Source: Patella vulgata (lineage: Eukaryota; Mollusca; Gastropoda; Patellidae). From it: a DNA stretch of 64,000 bases. The position numbers were made by a program, and so were the translations under genes. A model generated the notes under the pieces. The model did no database searches, had not been told where the DNA came from, and worked only from the letters and a program-made list of their open reading frames with translations. The stretch covers positions 18,365,501 to 18,429,500 of the forward strand of contig NC_065886.2 in NCBI RefSeq assembly GCF_932274485.2. The letters are read 5' to 3'. Below, piece after piece: positions 1 to 11,822 of the stretch; position 1 is the stretch's first letter; every line of letters begins with the position of its first letter.

Positions 1-2202
1 ATTGAATGATCGGAGCCCATAGGGCCATAACTCAAGATTTAATCAAAATTGTGACTCGATCGTATGCATACAACAGAATGACTTAAACACACTGTTGATT
101 AATGTGCCGTCAAGTTAAGCGGGATTATAGAAGCTGGCGATATACTAGCCTAAGTTAGTCGCCTGAACGCGAAGGTGGGGCAATAAACCAGGGTTTTCTT
201 TTAAAAAAAAAAACCACAACAATAAAAAACACTCCACCTATCTTCGGGAAAGCCTATCTTGGCCGTCTGAACAGATTGGAAATTTGGATACAACCGTTAA
301 CAGTGACTGTTAAGCTGGTTTCGGTACGTGGGGGGAGGGGGGAGAAAGTAAGAGATCCATACAAATGTTTCGAAATGCCCGTCGGATATTTATCGCCTGG
401 TATAATTCAGTGGTTGCAAACATAAGGAAAGTCATGATTTAATATACTATGATTAGTGGAATATTTATCAAGAATAAATTGCAAACTATTGATATTAGAT
501 GCAAATACATATTTACAAACGAACATATCACCCCATTTTAATGAGTTCATACCAGCATATCAATGGCTTCATAAATTTAACATTTAATAACTACGGGCAC
601 TAATCAATACTATACATATATACTAGTATACATATTTAATGATTTTATAAAACCATTACATTATTACCATATATATTATCTATAATAATGACTCTCTTTA
701 TGTTAACATGGTAATAAAGGGGGATTTCAAAATTTCTAATAATAAAATACACAATCGAAACTTTCTGTCAAAGTATTCATAATAAAGATACAGGATATTA
801 TTGATGAATATACCTTGATTTATGTAAAGATTGATCAATATTCTCAATATCATCATGTGTTGTTTTGTTTTGGGGAACTTTTTTTTAATACAAAACTTGA
901 CAATATCTTAAAGACCAACGCCTCTTTCATTTGGTTGTCATCTCACAAAATATATTACTCATAAAACGCAATCAATTTTGATTTGACCCAAATAAAAGAG
1001 GTTGTACACTTTTAATTATTTTTGCAATGATTGATTTATCCTGGTCAAATATCTCACACCACCCCCACCCGGACAAATACATAATAGAAAGGTAAATTTA
1101 TTCAAATTAATAAAGTCCGATAGCAAATTCAACATGGTGTAATAGCTCCCCTGTCAATTTGATTGACATGTATAATGTAAATTACGCCAAAGACATGGGT
1201 ATACGTTTTACAGGTACGATATGTTTTTATACAGGTCGTGGAGTATATATACTGAAAATGACTGATGCATGACAAGACATTGTTATAGATAAAAGAACAG
1301 AAACAAAACCAGTCTTGTATTATTAATAGCATACAACAAAACAATATTTGTGCTTGATTTCCTGTTAATTAAATAACGAAGCAGGAACACATTAACAGAT
1401 CTAACAGAATTGACAATGCAACGGGGTAGAATGTAGACACGGTTTGCCAAGGAACCTTGCTTTTGGCTTGGATTTAGAAACGGAACCCATAATCACCTAC
1501 TTAAAGTCTGCAACGAATATGACGTCAGCTCCGAAATTGGCAAGTATATCAGTGAGTCTAAAACTGGTTTTATCAACTATGTCTCGCGATTCAGAAAATA
1601 TTTTTGTGTGTGAATTTAAACTCAAAACTGACTTGCAAAGTTGTATTGAATTCAACTATTGAAAACGTCACTTATTGTGTAAGCTGTCAAAGAAAAAATA
1701 ATCCGTTTTTTTGGTTCTTATGAACACACTACTTAAATATCGTTATTAAATACCAAAATGGAAGCTAATGGTAAGTTTTTATTTACCATAGATAAATAGT
1801 TTAAGAACAAAACACCTCTTTATATCTGTTTGACGGTTATCACAGTATAGCTCAGTGGGGCATAAGGATGTGATTTTTTATACAATAAATACGTTTTTTA
1901 CCCAAAGTTTTCGTTCAGTTTTTAAATATTTATAAAAAAAAACAGTCATTTTAGCAAAGCATGTAATCCAGTTAAATCGACGAATTGTTTTTTTAGTTAA
2001 AATGTAGAGGGGTACTTAGTATTTAAAACGCAAACTGAACCAAAGTTAAACAAGCTAAGTACTTTTATCTAATCCAAATACTATAATAGGATTAACTTTG
2101 TCCTCATATGTACATGCTATAGAGAATGAAACACATACAAATGTATTTTTTTGATTGATAAAAAATATTATCATTTAATCTTAATCTTCATTAGAAGCTT
2201 AT
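1..2202. other. Unassigned AT-rich DNA
   Basis: I see no gene, SINE or transposon end here. The stretch is AT-rich with short homopolymer runs and a G-rich patch near 330-345. Short open frames such as the one at 1444-1662 have no splice context or recognisable motif. Confidence 0.5.
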
Positions 2203-2388
2203 AATGAAATGAAATGGGGTTTAACTTCCCACATTACTGCACCAACTGGGTTAATGAAGACGGGGCATGCGCCACGCAGTGCACCATGAGGCAAATTTTT
2301 CCCAGACAGCGCCGCAACGGCCTACTGTTTTATCGAATTCCAACTGTCAAGTCTTCTTGGTTTTTCATCCCATCGGAGCGTCTACATT
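2203..2388 (-). repeat. SINE-1 copy, 3' part with internal deletion
   Basis: This is the first of about twenty copies of a tRNA-derived SINE, here called SINE-1. In the sense direction (minus strand here) a full copy has a tRNA-like head (A box TGGCTCAGTGAGTAAGAC, B box GGTTCGATCCC), a body of about 250 bases, and a tail ending GGACGTTAAACCCC followed by ATTTC-type repeats. Full length is about 350 bp. This copy keeps the tail and part of the body; the tRNA-like head is absent and a central piece of about 35-40 bp is missing compared with the copy at 38.05 kb. It is a non-autonomous retroposon and would depend on LINE proteins. Confidence 0.8.
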
Positions 2389-2746
2389 ACAAGTTTAACC
2401 AAAAGCTCAAAATTCAAGAGAAATAAGTCGAAACCACGAAGAGACCAAGATAAAACTAAGTTCATAAAGGACGTTCAAATATATAAGGCAATAGCACAAT
2501 ACCATTGAGGAAGTAAGCGAAAGTGTAGTCAGCCATGCAGAGGACATTTTATAATAAATCGATTTACTTAGGGTTATAGCCCCAAACATCCATTTTTTAA
2601 GAAACAAAAAAAGGAGGTTTTAGTATTACATAGGATGCACTGAATCATGTTGTCTTTTTTCTGGAATTGCATCATCCGTGAAAGTTGAAAAGTCTTTAAA
2701 AGGTTTCTTTAATGTACAGTTTGGGCTGAATCTATTTGTAAAGGCC

Positions 2747-2850
2747 AGCTTAATTTTTGTCAAAGTCGCTGAGATGTAAATAAGGTTTAGGGCACCTGAA
2801 TGTTGGCGAGATTGTAGGTTAGGATTAGGGTATGCATTTGGGCTAGGTCC
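2747..2850 (+). repeat. Dispersed repeat R1, copy 1
   Basis: About 100 bases match the reverse complement of 43410-43514. Shared blocks include GAGATGTAAATAAGG and TGTTGGCGAGATTGTAGGTT. The end holds degenerate TTAGGG-like units. No protein or terminal repeat is visible, so the class is unknown. Confidence 0.6.
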
Positions 2851-4080
2851 AGTGTGACCTTCGACCAAACTTGAAGTTGGCCTTATCAAATAGACTCAAG
2901 ACGTCCTTAACCTTGAACTGAAATACCCTAAGGCGTTTCTTGCCTTCAAAAAGTGCACCTTTTTTCGGTTAGATAAATATAAATCATGCATAGAATTGAA
3001 ACCTATAAGAACGAGCACAGTACATGTATAACATTGAACAGGTTTTGATATAGTATAATGAATGACATGTCACCTATACTTGCGGCTAATAAGTAAACAA
3101 CCCATAAATAATTTAATGAAACTTACGCACTAAATAGTAATCCCGCTTTCTAACCATTGTCATCTGTTTGCTTTTTGTGAAATAATATAATCCTAAATAA
3201 ACTCTGCTGTCAGTGCATCGTTCTTATCGAACCGCGACTCTTGTCATTTACACGTATCCAAACGGTATGTACACAAACATGGACTAGTATATCATATACC
3301 TATACAGGTAGGACTGGTTGACAGGCAGTCGACACACAGTAGACGCGGACAAATTTACTCTCTGGGCATAGGTTTATAACGTCATGAGTCACAAAGCATA
3401 TATATATTTTCCTGCAAATTTCTTTAATAACCAGATTAGACTATTAACGGTTCAATGGAGTCACACTGTACGTGGCGTGTTATATTTAACACTATTATTA
3501 ACTAATCTTCACAGGTATTATGTAATACGTAGCTGACAGTCAAGTGAATATATTTACATATAATTATGCATATATGGTAAGTCCGATAGGAAAAATTAGT
3601 TCTGTTCAACATATGTGTATAATAACCACGGCTAATGAAAATATATTATAATGGCGTATTACCAAACGTCACCAAACACACTGACTTTTCTAATATTATA
3701 TATAAAGCAAGGTCTCGGTCTAACCACTGCGTTAAAAAAACCTCTACGCAGTTTGAATGTTTATCATTTTGTTTTGAAAGTAAAATTGCCAACTCTATCG
3801 ATTTATTAATAAACAGCCAGTTTTGCTGACTGGGTATTTTATAAATTACTTACACTAAGGTCAGCATTGGAACAAGTAGCAATGTTCGATCTCTTTTTAT
3901 TGAACCAAAGAACCTGCTGTGGGTATTTTGCAGACCAACACACGCTTTCTTTCCCAAGCTATACGTCATGACAATTTGGCTCTTCGGTCGACGAAAAATC
4001 CGAGCATAGAGCAAGTAAAAAGGTATGCGATATTTGTTTTAGGAACCTAAAAGACACGGAGTGACCCCTTTTTCAAATTT
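2851..4080. other. Unassigned AT-rich DNA
   Basis: No gene, SINE or tandem array recognised. Short open frames (for example 3635-3829) lack any supporting signal. Confidence 0.5.
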
Positions 4081-4338
4081 AATGGGTTTAACATCCACCC
4101 ACCACAAAGTAGGCCATTTCGGGACTAACATATGGTTCAATTTTTATTTCAATCATTCGCTTGCGCGTATGAGTCTTTGCCAGTGGAAGAAAACCGGAAG
4201 ACCAGGAGAACCCCACGAGGTTGGACAGGCGACCCTACACCTTGCCACGTACAAGCGGGGAATCGAAACCACATCACTTGATTCAATGACCGACCTTGTG
4301 ATCCAACGCGCATGCGTTAACCATTAGGCCACCCAACT
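4081..4338 (-). repeat. SINE-2 copy, near full length
   Basis: This is the first copy of a second tRNA-derived SINE, here called SINE-2, of about 265 bp. In the sense direction it starts with GGTTGGATGGCCGAATGG, whose A box resembles Leu/Ser-type tRNAs, then a B box like GGTTTCGATTCCCC. A body follows with GGGTTTTCTCCGG and CCGGTTTCCTCCCAC, then CGCGCAAGCGAAT and CTAGTTTGTGTCGAGTGG, and a tail GACGTTAAACCCC running into a CT tract. The body resembles a central SINE domain I recall as widespread in animals (possibly the one called Nin-DC); I could not verify that. Here the head, body and tail core are present but the CT tract is lost. Confidence 0.85.
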
Positions 4339-4817
4339 CACCTGTTTTCATTTGGCTCTTCACAGTATGGAACATGATACACCGGTAAACAATTTCAAAA
4401 AGTCCCATCAAATATAAAATACGGAATGGAAAACGAAAGAAAACGGAACTAAAAAAACATTTGATTTTAATCAGATTGATGTTAGTTTATTATCTCCATA
4501 CTTGATTACTATCTTTCATTACTTTATTATAATCAAAGTCCACAATGCATGAAAAATTTCGTCAGTCGCTTGTAACATTCTCGGAATACCAGTATAAGAA
4601 TATGTATTGTGTTCAATCTGCTACAGTATATCTATAGAGAAAGAGAGTATAGTCAGGTGATATATAAACAAAGTAATAAATATAATGAGATTATCGATTT
4701 GTTTTATCATTTCATGTAAATCACCTCGTTATAATATATTATACATAATTCACTAACCACGGCTACTGTTCTATACTTTTAATAACATTTTATAGTTAAT
4801 GTATGTGTCCTATTTTA

Positions 4818-5044
4818 GGGAGAGAAAGGGGGGGGGGCACCCGATCCCGACACCAAACTAGGTCATTTCGGGGCAAACCATAGTTCAATAGCCAATAATA
4901 CGCTTCAGAGCAAGGATCTTTAGCAAGTGAAACCGGAGGACCCAAAGAAAATATACATGGTTGGGATCGAAACCATACCACACGGCTCAATGGCAGGCCT
5001 TCAGATCTAAACGTACGCATTAGATCACTGACCACTTCCACCCC
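4818..5044 (-). repeat. SINE-2 copy, diverged
   Basis: AAACTAGGTCATTTCGGG, the TCTTTAGCA block and GGGATCGAAACC (B-box complement) occur in SINE-2 order. The purine-rich left end (GAGAGAAAGGGG) is the tail side. Several small gaps and many substitutions suggest an old copy. Confidence 0.7.
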
Positions 5045-5643
5045 ATTCCACGTAATAACCCAATATCTAAAAGCATCGGAAACGGATCTGAACCCAACGC
5101 CATGTAACTTTCTTTTTGCTTAATTTCCTTTTCTCGTAATTCAAAATAAAATCCGTTGGACATTTTACATCAATATAGTCTAAACTGTACATGTGTATGT
5201 TAAACCCAATATTTCTTGGGTACAGGGTGGGCTATATATTTGAATGATTAATTCCGGGGGTCAATATTATTTGATAACGGTCAAAATAAAGTGTTGAATA
5301 GGGTTGATCTGATATTGTGATATATTGACCAAAGTAAAATGAAAATCGCTGCACTTAAAATCATTTAAAAGATGTCCACGTAATTAAAACCAAATGGCGT
5401 AAATGTAATATACAACCCACCCAAGGTTAATAATAATTTGACTTTGTACTGAACGACTGGTATTTTATAAACTCTCGCGTTAAGGTCAATCAGTGATAAA
5501 TTACCCTTGTAAAGGGGCTTGTCTATTGCTTTCGTACAACGATTGACAAAAATAATATAGTCTGAAAAGTAAAATCAGTGCAGAAAAAAACCCCAGGGAG
5601 GAATAAACAAATTTCCATCACATATGACCAGGTGTCGAAGCTA
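5045..5643. other. Unassigned AT-rich DNA
   Basis: No gene, mobile element or array recognised in this stretch. Confidence 0.5.
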
Positions 5644-5808
5644 TGGTATCATGTCGTTATGTCGTGGCGTCGGGTGAAAATGTCGTATTGTCGGGTTAAA
5701 ATGTCGTGATGTCGGGTTGTCGTGGTGTCGAGTTAAAATGTCCTGATGTCGGGTTGTCAGGTTGTCGCCCTATGAAGGTCTTCACCACGACATCACGACA
5801 TGATACCA
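5644..5808. repeat. TGTCG-rich repeat block bounded by inverted repeats
   Basis: The interior repeats TGTCG every 5-10 bases, as in ATGTCGTGATGTCGGGTTG. The outer 24 bases at 5644-5667 (starting TGGTATCATGTCG) pair with 5785-5808 with one mismatch, so the whole block can fold into one long hairpin with a TGTCG-repeat loop. I know no named element with this layout. It could be a microsatellite-bearing MITE or a simple repeat that grew inside a palindrome. Confidence 0.75.
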
Positions 5809-5852
5809 ATCAGCCACCATACGAAGCCGCTGCTGACAAGCAAAACGAAATT

Positions 5853-6067
5853 GAACAAATTACGGTCACTGATGCAATATAATCAAGTATATTAACAAAT
5901 TAAGGTAGCTGATGCAATATAATCAAGTATATTAACAAATTAAGGTAGCTGATGCAGTACAATCAAGTATATTAACAAATTACGGTAGCTGATGCATACA
6001 ATCGGGTATATTAGCAAATCACAACTGATGCAGTACAATCAAGCATGTTATCAAATTACGATAGATG
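5853..6067. repeat. Tandem array, ~40-bp unit, about 5 copies
   Basis: Units carry AACAAATTA, GGTAGCTGATGCA and ATCAAGTATATT in order. The first units are nearly identical and later ones decay (AATCGGGTATATTAGC, then AATCAAGCATGTTATC). Confidence 0.85.
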
Positions 6068-6069
6068 TA

Positions 6070-6111
6070 TAGGAAAGAAAGATTTGGAAAGATCCCACCA
6101 TTTCTTTCCTA
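6070..6111. repeat. Small perfect hairpin
   Basis: TAGGAAAGAAA at 6070-6080 and its complement TTTCTTTCCTA at 6101-6111 form an 11-bp perfect stem around a 20-base loop. It sits at the end of the 40-bp array. There is no T-run, so a polymerase III terminator role is not supported. Confidence 0.55.
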
Positions 6112-7079
6112 ATACCTCATCTTAACCCGAATGTTTATTTTAATGTGAGTGGTGGACAGATTTTGTTATCTGAAAAGTTTTATTTAAAGGGAAAAAAAAA
6201 CAAAATTTGCTACTAAGCACAAGCAGGGAAGTGGGTTTTTTGGGGTTTTTTTTTTAAACGTACTAAATCATTACTAACACACGATACAGATAACGGTGAA
6301 GACAAGAACTGCTACATTAAAACAAGATACGATAACCATTCTCCCACGCGAACAAATTTCATTTTTATATCATTTTCCAATACTAAATCTAATGTCTTAG
6401 TTCCATTTAATACCCAGTAGCTTTGGGCAGTTTTTTTGGGGAAAATGTCATTAAAAACCGTTTTGCTGAAACCATAAAACTTCGCTTAAGCTCGGTTTTT
6501 ACGATCAAGAGATCTGAACTACAACTCTAGTGTGACTACAACTACTAATTGTATTTGAAAATTCCTCTTCAGTTTAGTTTAGTTACCGAGGCTATAATGT
6601 TCTTTACACTTGAGTAATTTGTAAAACAAGTGTGTTACAAATTAGCTACACGGATTTTTATCTGATGTCACAGAATAATGGAATTACAAGTTTGGATTAT
6701 TACAGCCGTTAGTCAAAAACAAAGTCCTGTGAACAATATAAGATAAAATTGATCAATAGTAGGTGGATATTCCAAATAGGAAAATAAATCCCGCTTGAAA
6801 ATCGACCTATGTATAGTGTGAGTTATGAGTTAACATAAAAACAACCAATCTTCATATCTCCTAGTTCACGATCGAAAATTTCCGGAAAGCTTGATTTACC
6901 GAGTTCGTCAACTAGACTGCGACTACTCATTTGACAATGTCTCTTTATAATTAGACTTTTTATAGTTATGACTTACTCCTTATTACATTATGTCTTAATC
7001 ATTTAAAAGTATACCCAAATATACTATTTATAATATCTTCTTATTACACCATCCATAGTTTTATGTCTTAATCATTAAT
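6112..7079. other. Unassigned AT-rich DNA
   Basis: No gene or repeat unit recognised. Runs of A and T near 6190 and 6250 are the only low-complexity pieces. Confidence 0.5.
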
Positions 7080-7328
7080 CATTTGGCAGTTATTTCCATA
7101 TAAGACTCGAATCATTTGATAGTTTGATAGTTATCTCTATATAAGACTCAAATTATTTGATAGTTTGATAGTTATCTCTATACAAGACTTAAATCATTTG
7201 ATAGTTATCTCCATATAAGACTCTAATCATTTGATACGTGTAGTTTGATAGTTATCTCCATATACGACTCTAATCATTTGATACGTGTAGTTTGATAGTT
7301 ATCTCTATATAAAACTCGAATCATTTGA
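7080..7328. repeat. Minisatellite, ~30-47-bp units, about 6 copies
   Basis: TAGTTATCTC followed by TATAAGACTC and AATCATTTGATA recurs through the block. The last two full units gain an insert (CGTGTAGTTTGATAG), giving a ~46-bp form beside a shorter one. The 90-codon open frame on the minus strand at 7305-7577 overlaps only its edge and looks fortuitous. Confidence 0.8.
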
Positions 7329-8206
7329 GTGTATCCCCCAATTAGAAGACAGTTTAAAAACAATGAAGCTAAATTGCTTCCCAAAACAGTAAAATATCGG
7401 CCATAAGAATATACAACAGATAATGCAGATCAAACTGTTCCAGAACACACCAAACATGAACACACAGTAAAGTGGTATATTGTGTTCCGAGTTGAGGAGG
7501 CAATATTCTGCATCGTGCACGACAACCGGTGTGTACTTATAGCTGTAAGACCAGACTAAAATAAAGCATCTCCACAATAGATAACCGCAGTATTGTTTCT
7601 TCTCAGTGTCATCTATATAATATAAGCTACCCGCTCCCTACCCCGATAAATTTATTCTTTTTAAAAACTTCTCCTAAAAAATGCAATATTTGTTATACAT
7701 AATAAATGTCTTGTTGAGCAAGCAATGAAACTGTCAGATAAACGATAGCATATAAATGATGGATTATCGTACAGCACAACTCAACCACAAAACAAGCATC
7801 ACGGATACCAAAACAAAAACAAAAAAATATCTGTCATCACTGTAATTCATATGATTATGGGTTGTCAATTTTTCAGATGGTGGTTGTAGTCAACGTTACA
7901 AAAAGATAAGAAAATGTCATTGAAAACGGAACGAGGACAATTATTCCGATCGACTGTTTACGACTGCCATTTTCAGCTCTGCACGATTTGATGGGGAAGT
8001 AAAAAATGGAAGTGATATCGAGCTTATGTCTTTTAATACAGAACGCTAAAAGGCAGGTTGAGCGTAGATTATTATGGCGAAAAGGGACGTGCCTCAACAG
8101 CACTACCTGGCGATTTGAAAGCTTTCTTATATTGGAGTGGAATATCAACTTGCCTTCCATGCAATTATTAAAATGGAAAATATCTGTTAGTCAAATCATT
8201 ATGAGA
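7329..8206. other. Unassigned DNA
   Basis: No recognisable protein or repeat. Open frames on both strands at 7873-8218 overlap each other and match nothing I know. Confidence 0.45.
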
Positions 8207-8512
8207 ATGAATGAATGAATGAAATGAGATTTAACATCCTACTGTTCTGCTACGACTGGGCTAATGAAAACGGGCATACACCATACAGTGTGCTATGGGG
8301 GAATTTTGCCTGGATAGCGGCGCTACGGCTTACTGTTATATTAATTGAATTCCAACTGCCAAGGGATCTTTTACGTGCACATCAATGTGTACACGGGACC
8401 TCGGTTTTTATCCACGCCAGGCCCTCCGTCCTGCAACACTGACAAGGGGAAACCATGCCGGAAAATCGCGATGAACTTTCTCGGCCAATACCGGGAGCGA
8501 ACCCGCGACCAC
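8207..8512 (-). repeat. SINE-1 copy, head lost
   Basis: The tail (GAATGAATGAATGAAATG, the TTAAACC-type core decayed), most of the body and the B-box side (GGGAGCGAACCC) are in SINE-1 order. The A-box end is gone, and a segment is missing between GGTTTTTATCC and GCCAGGCCC. The open frames here are SINE sequence, not genes. Confidence 0.85.
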
Positions 8513-9800
8513 CATTATGAAAAGTGAGTCAGAATAGCTTATAAAGTGGCACCGCAGACAAACATATAACCTGCATTATGTTTGGAGGCTACAGTTTACA
8601 ATAGCGATTTATTTACTGAATGCTGATTGGTTAAGATCGATGAGTTGATCGGCGGGAAAACTATAGGTATTGATCAGACGTCACCTAGAAACAGCTCGAG
8701 CTACAGTGACAATTTTACTACAGTACTATACTAAAACTTGCAGGGAGGTATGGAATCGGCTATAGTTCTATATATAGTCTGCTTCCATAGATATAGCTAC
8801 AGAGACGAACTAGGTCATCATCGATTCCAACCTGTACAACCATTAAAAATTCATTAAACTATTTTTGTTTTCTACGTTGAAATCCAATATACACATAATT
8901 ATATCTATCTATCTTATAGCTTACTGCAAGAGTAGGCCTACTGTTGTCGACAACAAATACAGACAACGCCCAAATTAACTAATTGAGTTATTTCAGATAA
9001 CTACATTATGATATAATACAATAATGAAGCGCAGGGTGGATAGGGCTACTTCCGTTTTATTCATTAGTATTCGAGTGGCTTTATGAGACAAACCTTTCAT
9101 AATGTCTCTCAAAGGTTGACAACAAGCGACACAATTAGAATAAATGGCCATATTTGAAATACAAGATTTGAGAAATGGCTGTTTTTCAATCTGCACAAAA
9201 TGGACCAGCATCTAAAATGGTTATAAGGTTTACATTAAATTATAGTGACACAGACTGAATACCATATAATATAAACTTGGCTGATCTAGGTTCAAGCTGG
9301 GATTGTAAATTGCCAAATTTGCGCCACTTTCACCCTCGTTAAAAGGAATACCTCCGTATATCGCTGGTAAAATGGATTTCTATATGTCTAAAATGGGATG
9401 TGACAATGCCATATAAAACTGTAAACTATGTGAATTTCCCAAATTAATAACAATTTGTATCTTACTATCTGAAATGTTCAAGTAGTATCAGATTTTAGCA
9501 AACCCGACCTTATAACAGCCTACAAGATATTTACACAAGAACTTGTGTTGTCGTCTCTATGGATTTCTTTTAATAGAATGTCCACTAACGATTGATAACT
9601 TCCGACAAAATGGCATGAGATGGGAATTCCTTGCACGAAAACTGTAAGATGGCGTGGAATATAATGTGTTTACTAACTGATTAAAGGGGATTTGGTCCTG
9701 AATGCAACACTTGAGACCGATTTTAATTTACGTACAGTGACAACTGTCGGTGCAGTCGAACATGTCACTTCCGGAGATTCGAACCTAATGTTTGAACAAC
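8513..9800. other. Unassigned DNA
   Basis: No gene or element ends recognised. A slightly GC-richer patch near 8600-8720 has no exon signals that I can see. Confidence 0.45.
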
Positions 9801-9959
9801 TGGGGCCTGTTTCACGAAATTTGAACTAAGATAAAATCCAAATTTTAGTATTTGATTGGATAATATTAGATTGATTTTAGTGCTTAGCCAATCAAAATTG
9901 AAGTATCTACTAAAATTTGGATTATATCTTTAGATAAGATTTCGAGAAACAGGGCCCCG
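9801..9959. mobile_element. Short foldback MITE
   Basis: The left end GGGGCCTGTTTCACGAAAT and the complement of the right end, GGGGCCCTGTTTCTCGAAAT, form terminal inverted repeats. The pairing continues inward to ATCCAAATTTTAGTA on both sides, so nearly all of the ~158 bp can fold. There is no coding capacity. I could not find a clear target duplication, so the superfamily is open (hAT- and Tc1-type MITEs can both look like this). Confidence 0.7.
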
Positions 9960-10430
9960 ATGCATAGACTAAGATTTTAAAAAAAGCAATCTAAGAGATG
10001 TCAACACATGTTTCAAAGTAAGCACCACATAATATGTATTATAAGATGGTGGCTTGCAAGATTTAATAAGTAGTTAGTAGAAATTGTGATATCTCATTAG
10101 TGGTCTTTTGACACTTACACCGATATATTTATATAAATGTAGAACATATTAGACCATGATCAATAACTCACAGTTATTTATAACTCAGACTAGCAGACGA
10201 TATTTTACTCTCGATTCTGACATAGCCTGACATGGAAAGTGGAGGTCAATTATATGCAAGCGTGGGAAATGCTAACTAGTTTAAAATGTTTATGTGTAAT
10301 TAGTCCTGACTACATTTTATAACACATCAATTGACGTACGTGTAACGGTAGCAATCAACTTAAAAGCGAAATAAAACTTTATTAGGAAACTCCATTGTCT
10401 GGGTGTAATGTATTCCAATCATTTAACGGG
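9960..10430. other. Unassigned AT-rich DNA
   Basis: Nothing recognised in this interval. Confidence 0.5.
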
Positions 10431-10636
10431 ATAAGAGAGGGGGGAGGGTGTACGATCACTCGACACAAACTATGGAATTTTGGGATTAACACGTGGTTGA
10501 ATTTTATTTCAATAATTCGCTTGCGCGTTGGGGTCTTTAGAAATGAGAGGAAATCGGGGAACCGGAGAAAATCCACGAGGTTGGATAGGCTACCCTACGC
10601 CATTTGACTTAATGGCAGACCACTAGACCACATTTT
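10431..10636 (-). repeat. SINE-2 copy, B-box region deleted
   Basis: CACTCGACACAAACTA, AATAATTCGCTTGCGCGT, GGGGTCTTTAG and CCACGAGGTTGGATAGG are in SINE-2 order. The stretch between the CCCTACGCC block and GACTTAATGGCAGACC is shortened and the head decays at the right end. The left end keeps a short GA/GGG-rich tail. Confidence 0.8.
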
Positions 10637-10689
10637 CCCCATAACGAGATGAACTCTGAAACTGTTTTCGCTGGTGGCCATGAAAACGT

Positions 10690-11480
10690 TGGGAAGAAAT
10701 TCTGTAGCAGGGAGTCCATGAGAACTAAGAATTCGGCAGTATGAAGTCCATTAGAATGCCGAATACGAATAGGGTAGTAAGGAATTCATATTAAGACGAC
10801 CATAGAAACGGCAATTAGCAATGTGTCCATGAGAACATCGGGAAGCATTTGGGTGGCAAGCAGTCCATGGGGACCATCGATTAGTAATGTGTCCATGGGG
10901 AACATCGATTAGTAATGTGTCCATGAGAACGTCGAGTAATAAGGGATTAATGAAAACATCAGGTAATAATTTGGCAGTAAGAAGTCCACAGGAACGTCAA
11001 TTAGTAATCTGTCCATGAGAACGTCGAGTAATAAGGTATTAATGAAAACATCAGGTAATAATTTGGTAGTAAGAAGTCCACATGCAGGAACGTTAATTAG
11101 TAATGTGTCCATGAGAACGCCGGGGAGTATATGGGTAGTAAGCAAGCAATCCATGGCAGCGTCGATCTGCAATGTGACCATGAGGACGTTGATGAAAACT
11201 TCGGGTTGGTTGGATTTGGATAGTGAGAAATACAAGGCAACATCGGGTGGTAATTTGTCCATCAGAATGTCGTGCAGGAATCGGTTAGTAAGAGGGTCAT
11301 GAAAACTTTCAGTAGGATTTTGATAGTAATAAATCCATGGAAACATCAGCTGGTAATGAAAACCCTAAGTAGAAATTGAGTACGATGTCCACGAGAACGT
11401 CATGTAGATATTTGGTAGTAGGTGTCTCAGCAATTCTGGATTGGTACTGGAACGGGTTCTGGTAGTAATGTTACCATGCG
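10690..11480. repeat. Degenerate minisatellite with higher-order units
   Basis: GTCCATGAGAACGTCG-type units recur through the block. At 10863, 10891 and 10919 they are 28 bp apart; at 10919, 11011 and 11107 they follow a 92-96-bp higher-order spacing. Linking motifs are AGTAATAAGG, AGGTAATAATTTGG and AGTAAGAAGTCCA. Open frames exist on both strands (95 codons plus, 145 codons minus) because the unit is stop-poor. The peptides are repetitive and resemble no protein I know, so I read this as a satellite rather than an exon. Confidence 0.75.
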
Positions 11481-11763
11481 CATTAATCAGAAATCCAGCC
11501 AGACAATAGACCCTCAGATAGGCATCACAATGAGTCATGATAGTATATTTTATCCACAAACAACGTTGATGGGCCAGCCAAAGTACGATGCGAATGGTGA
11601 GTTCAGTAAATAAGACGTCGATGAATGAGTTATGTAAATAAGTTGTCTGTGACAATGTCATGTGGGAATTGGAATGACAGTAAGCTTAGACCTTCGAATG
11701 ACAAAATGCCGCAACCTCTTTAAATGAGGTGAATATGAATACCGAAAGTAATGCATCCGCGAG

Positions 11764-11822
11764 ATTGGCGCATTATAGCTCGTTTGGAGCTGACGTGCCA
11801 TAAAACTCCATTTCATTCTTTC
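11764..11822 (+). repeat. SINE-like 3' tail fragment
   Basis: GCTGACGTGCCATAAAAC then TCCATTTCATTC resembles the GACGTTAAACCCCATTTC tail shared by SINE-1 and SINE-2, but the upstream part matches neither body. It may be the 3' end of a third family. Confidence 0.4.

Noticed and set aside
1847-1870. tRNA-like A box (TAGCTCAGTGGGG)
   Set aside because: No B box at a suitable distance and no SINE body follows.
4061-4327. 88-codon plus-strand frame
   Set aside because: SINE-2 sequence read antisense.
10909-11346. 145-codon minus-strand frame as a repetitive membrane protein
   Set aside because: It lies wholly within the degenerate minisatellite, and the opposite strand is also open over much of it.
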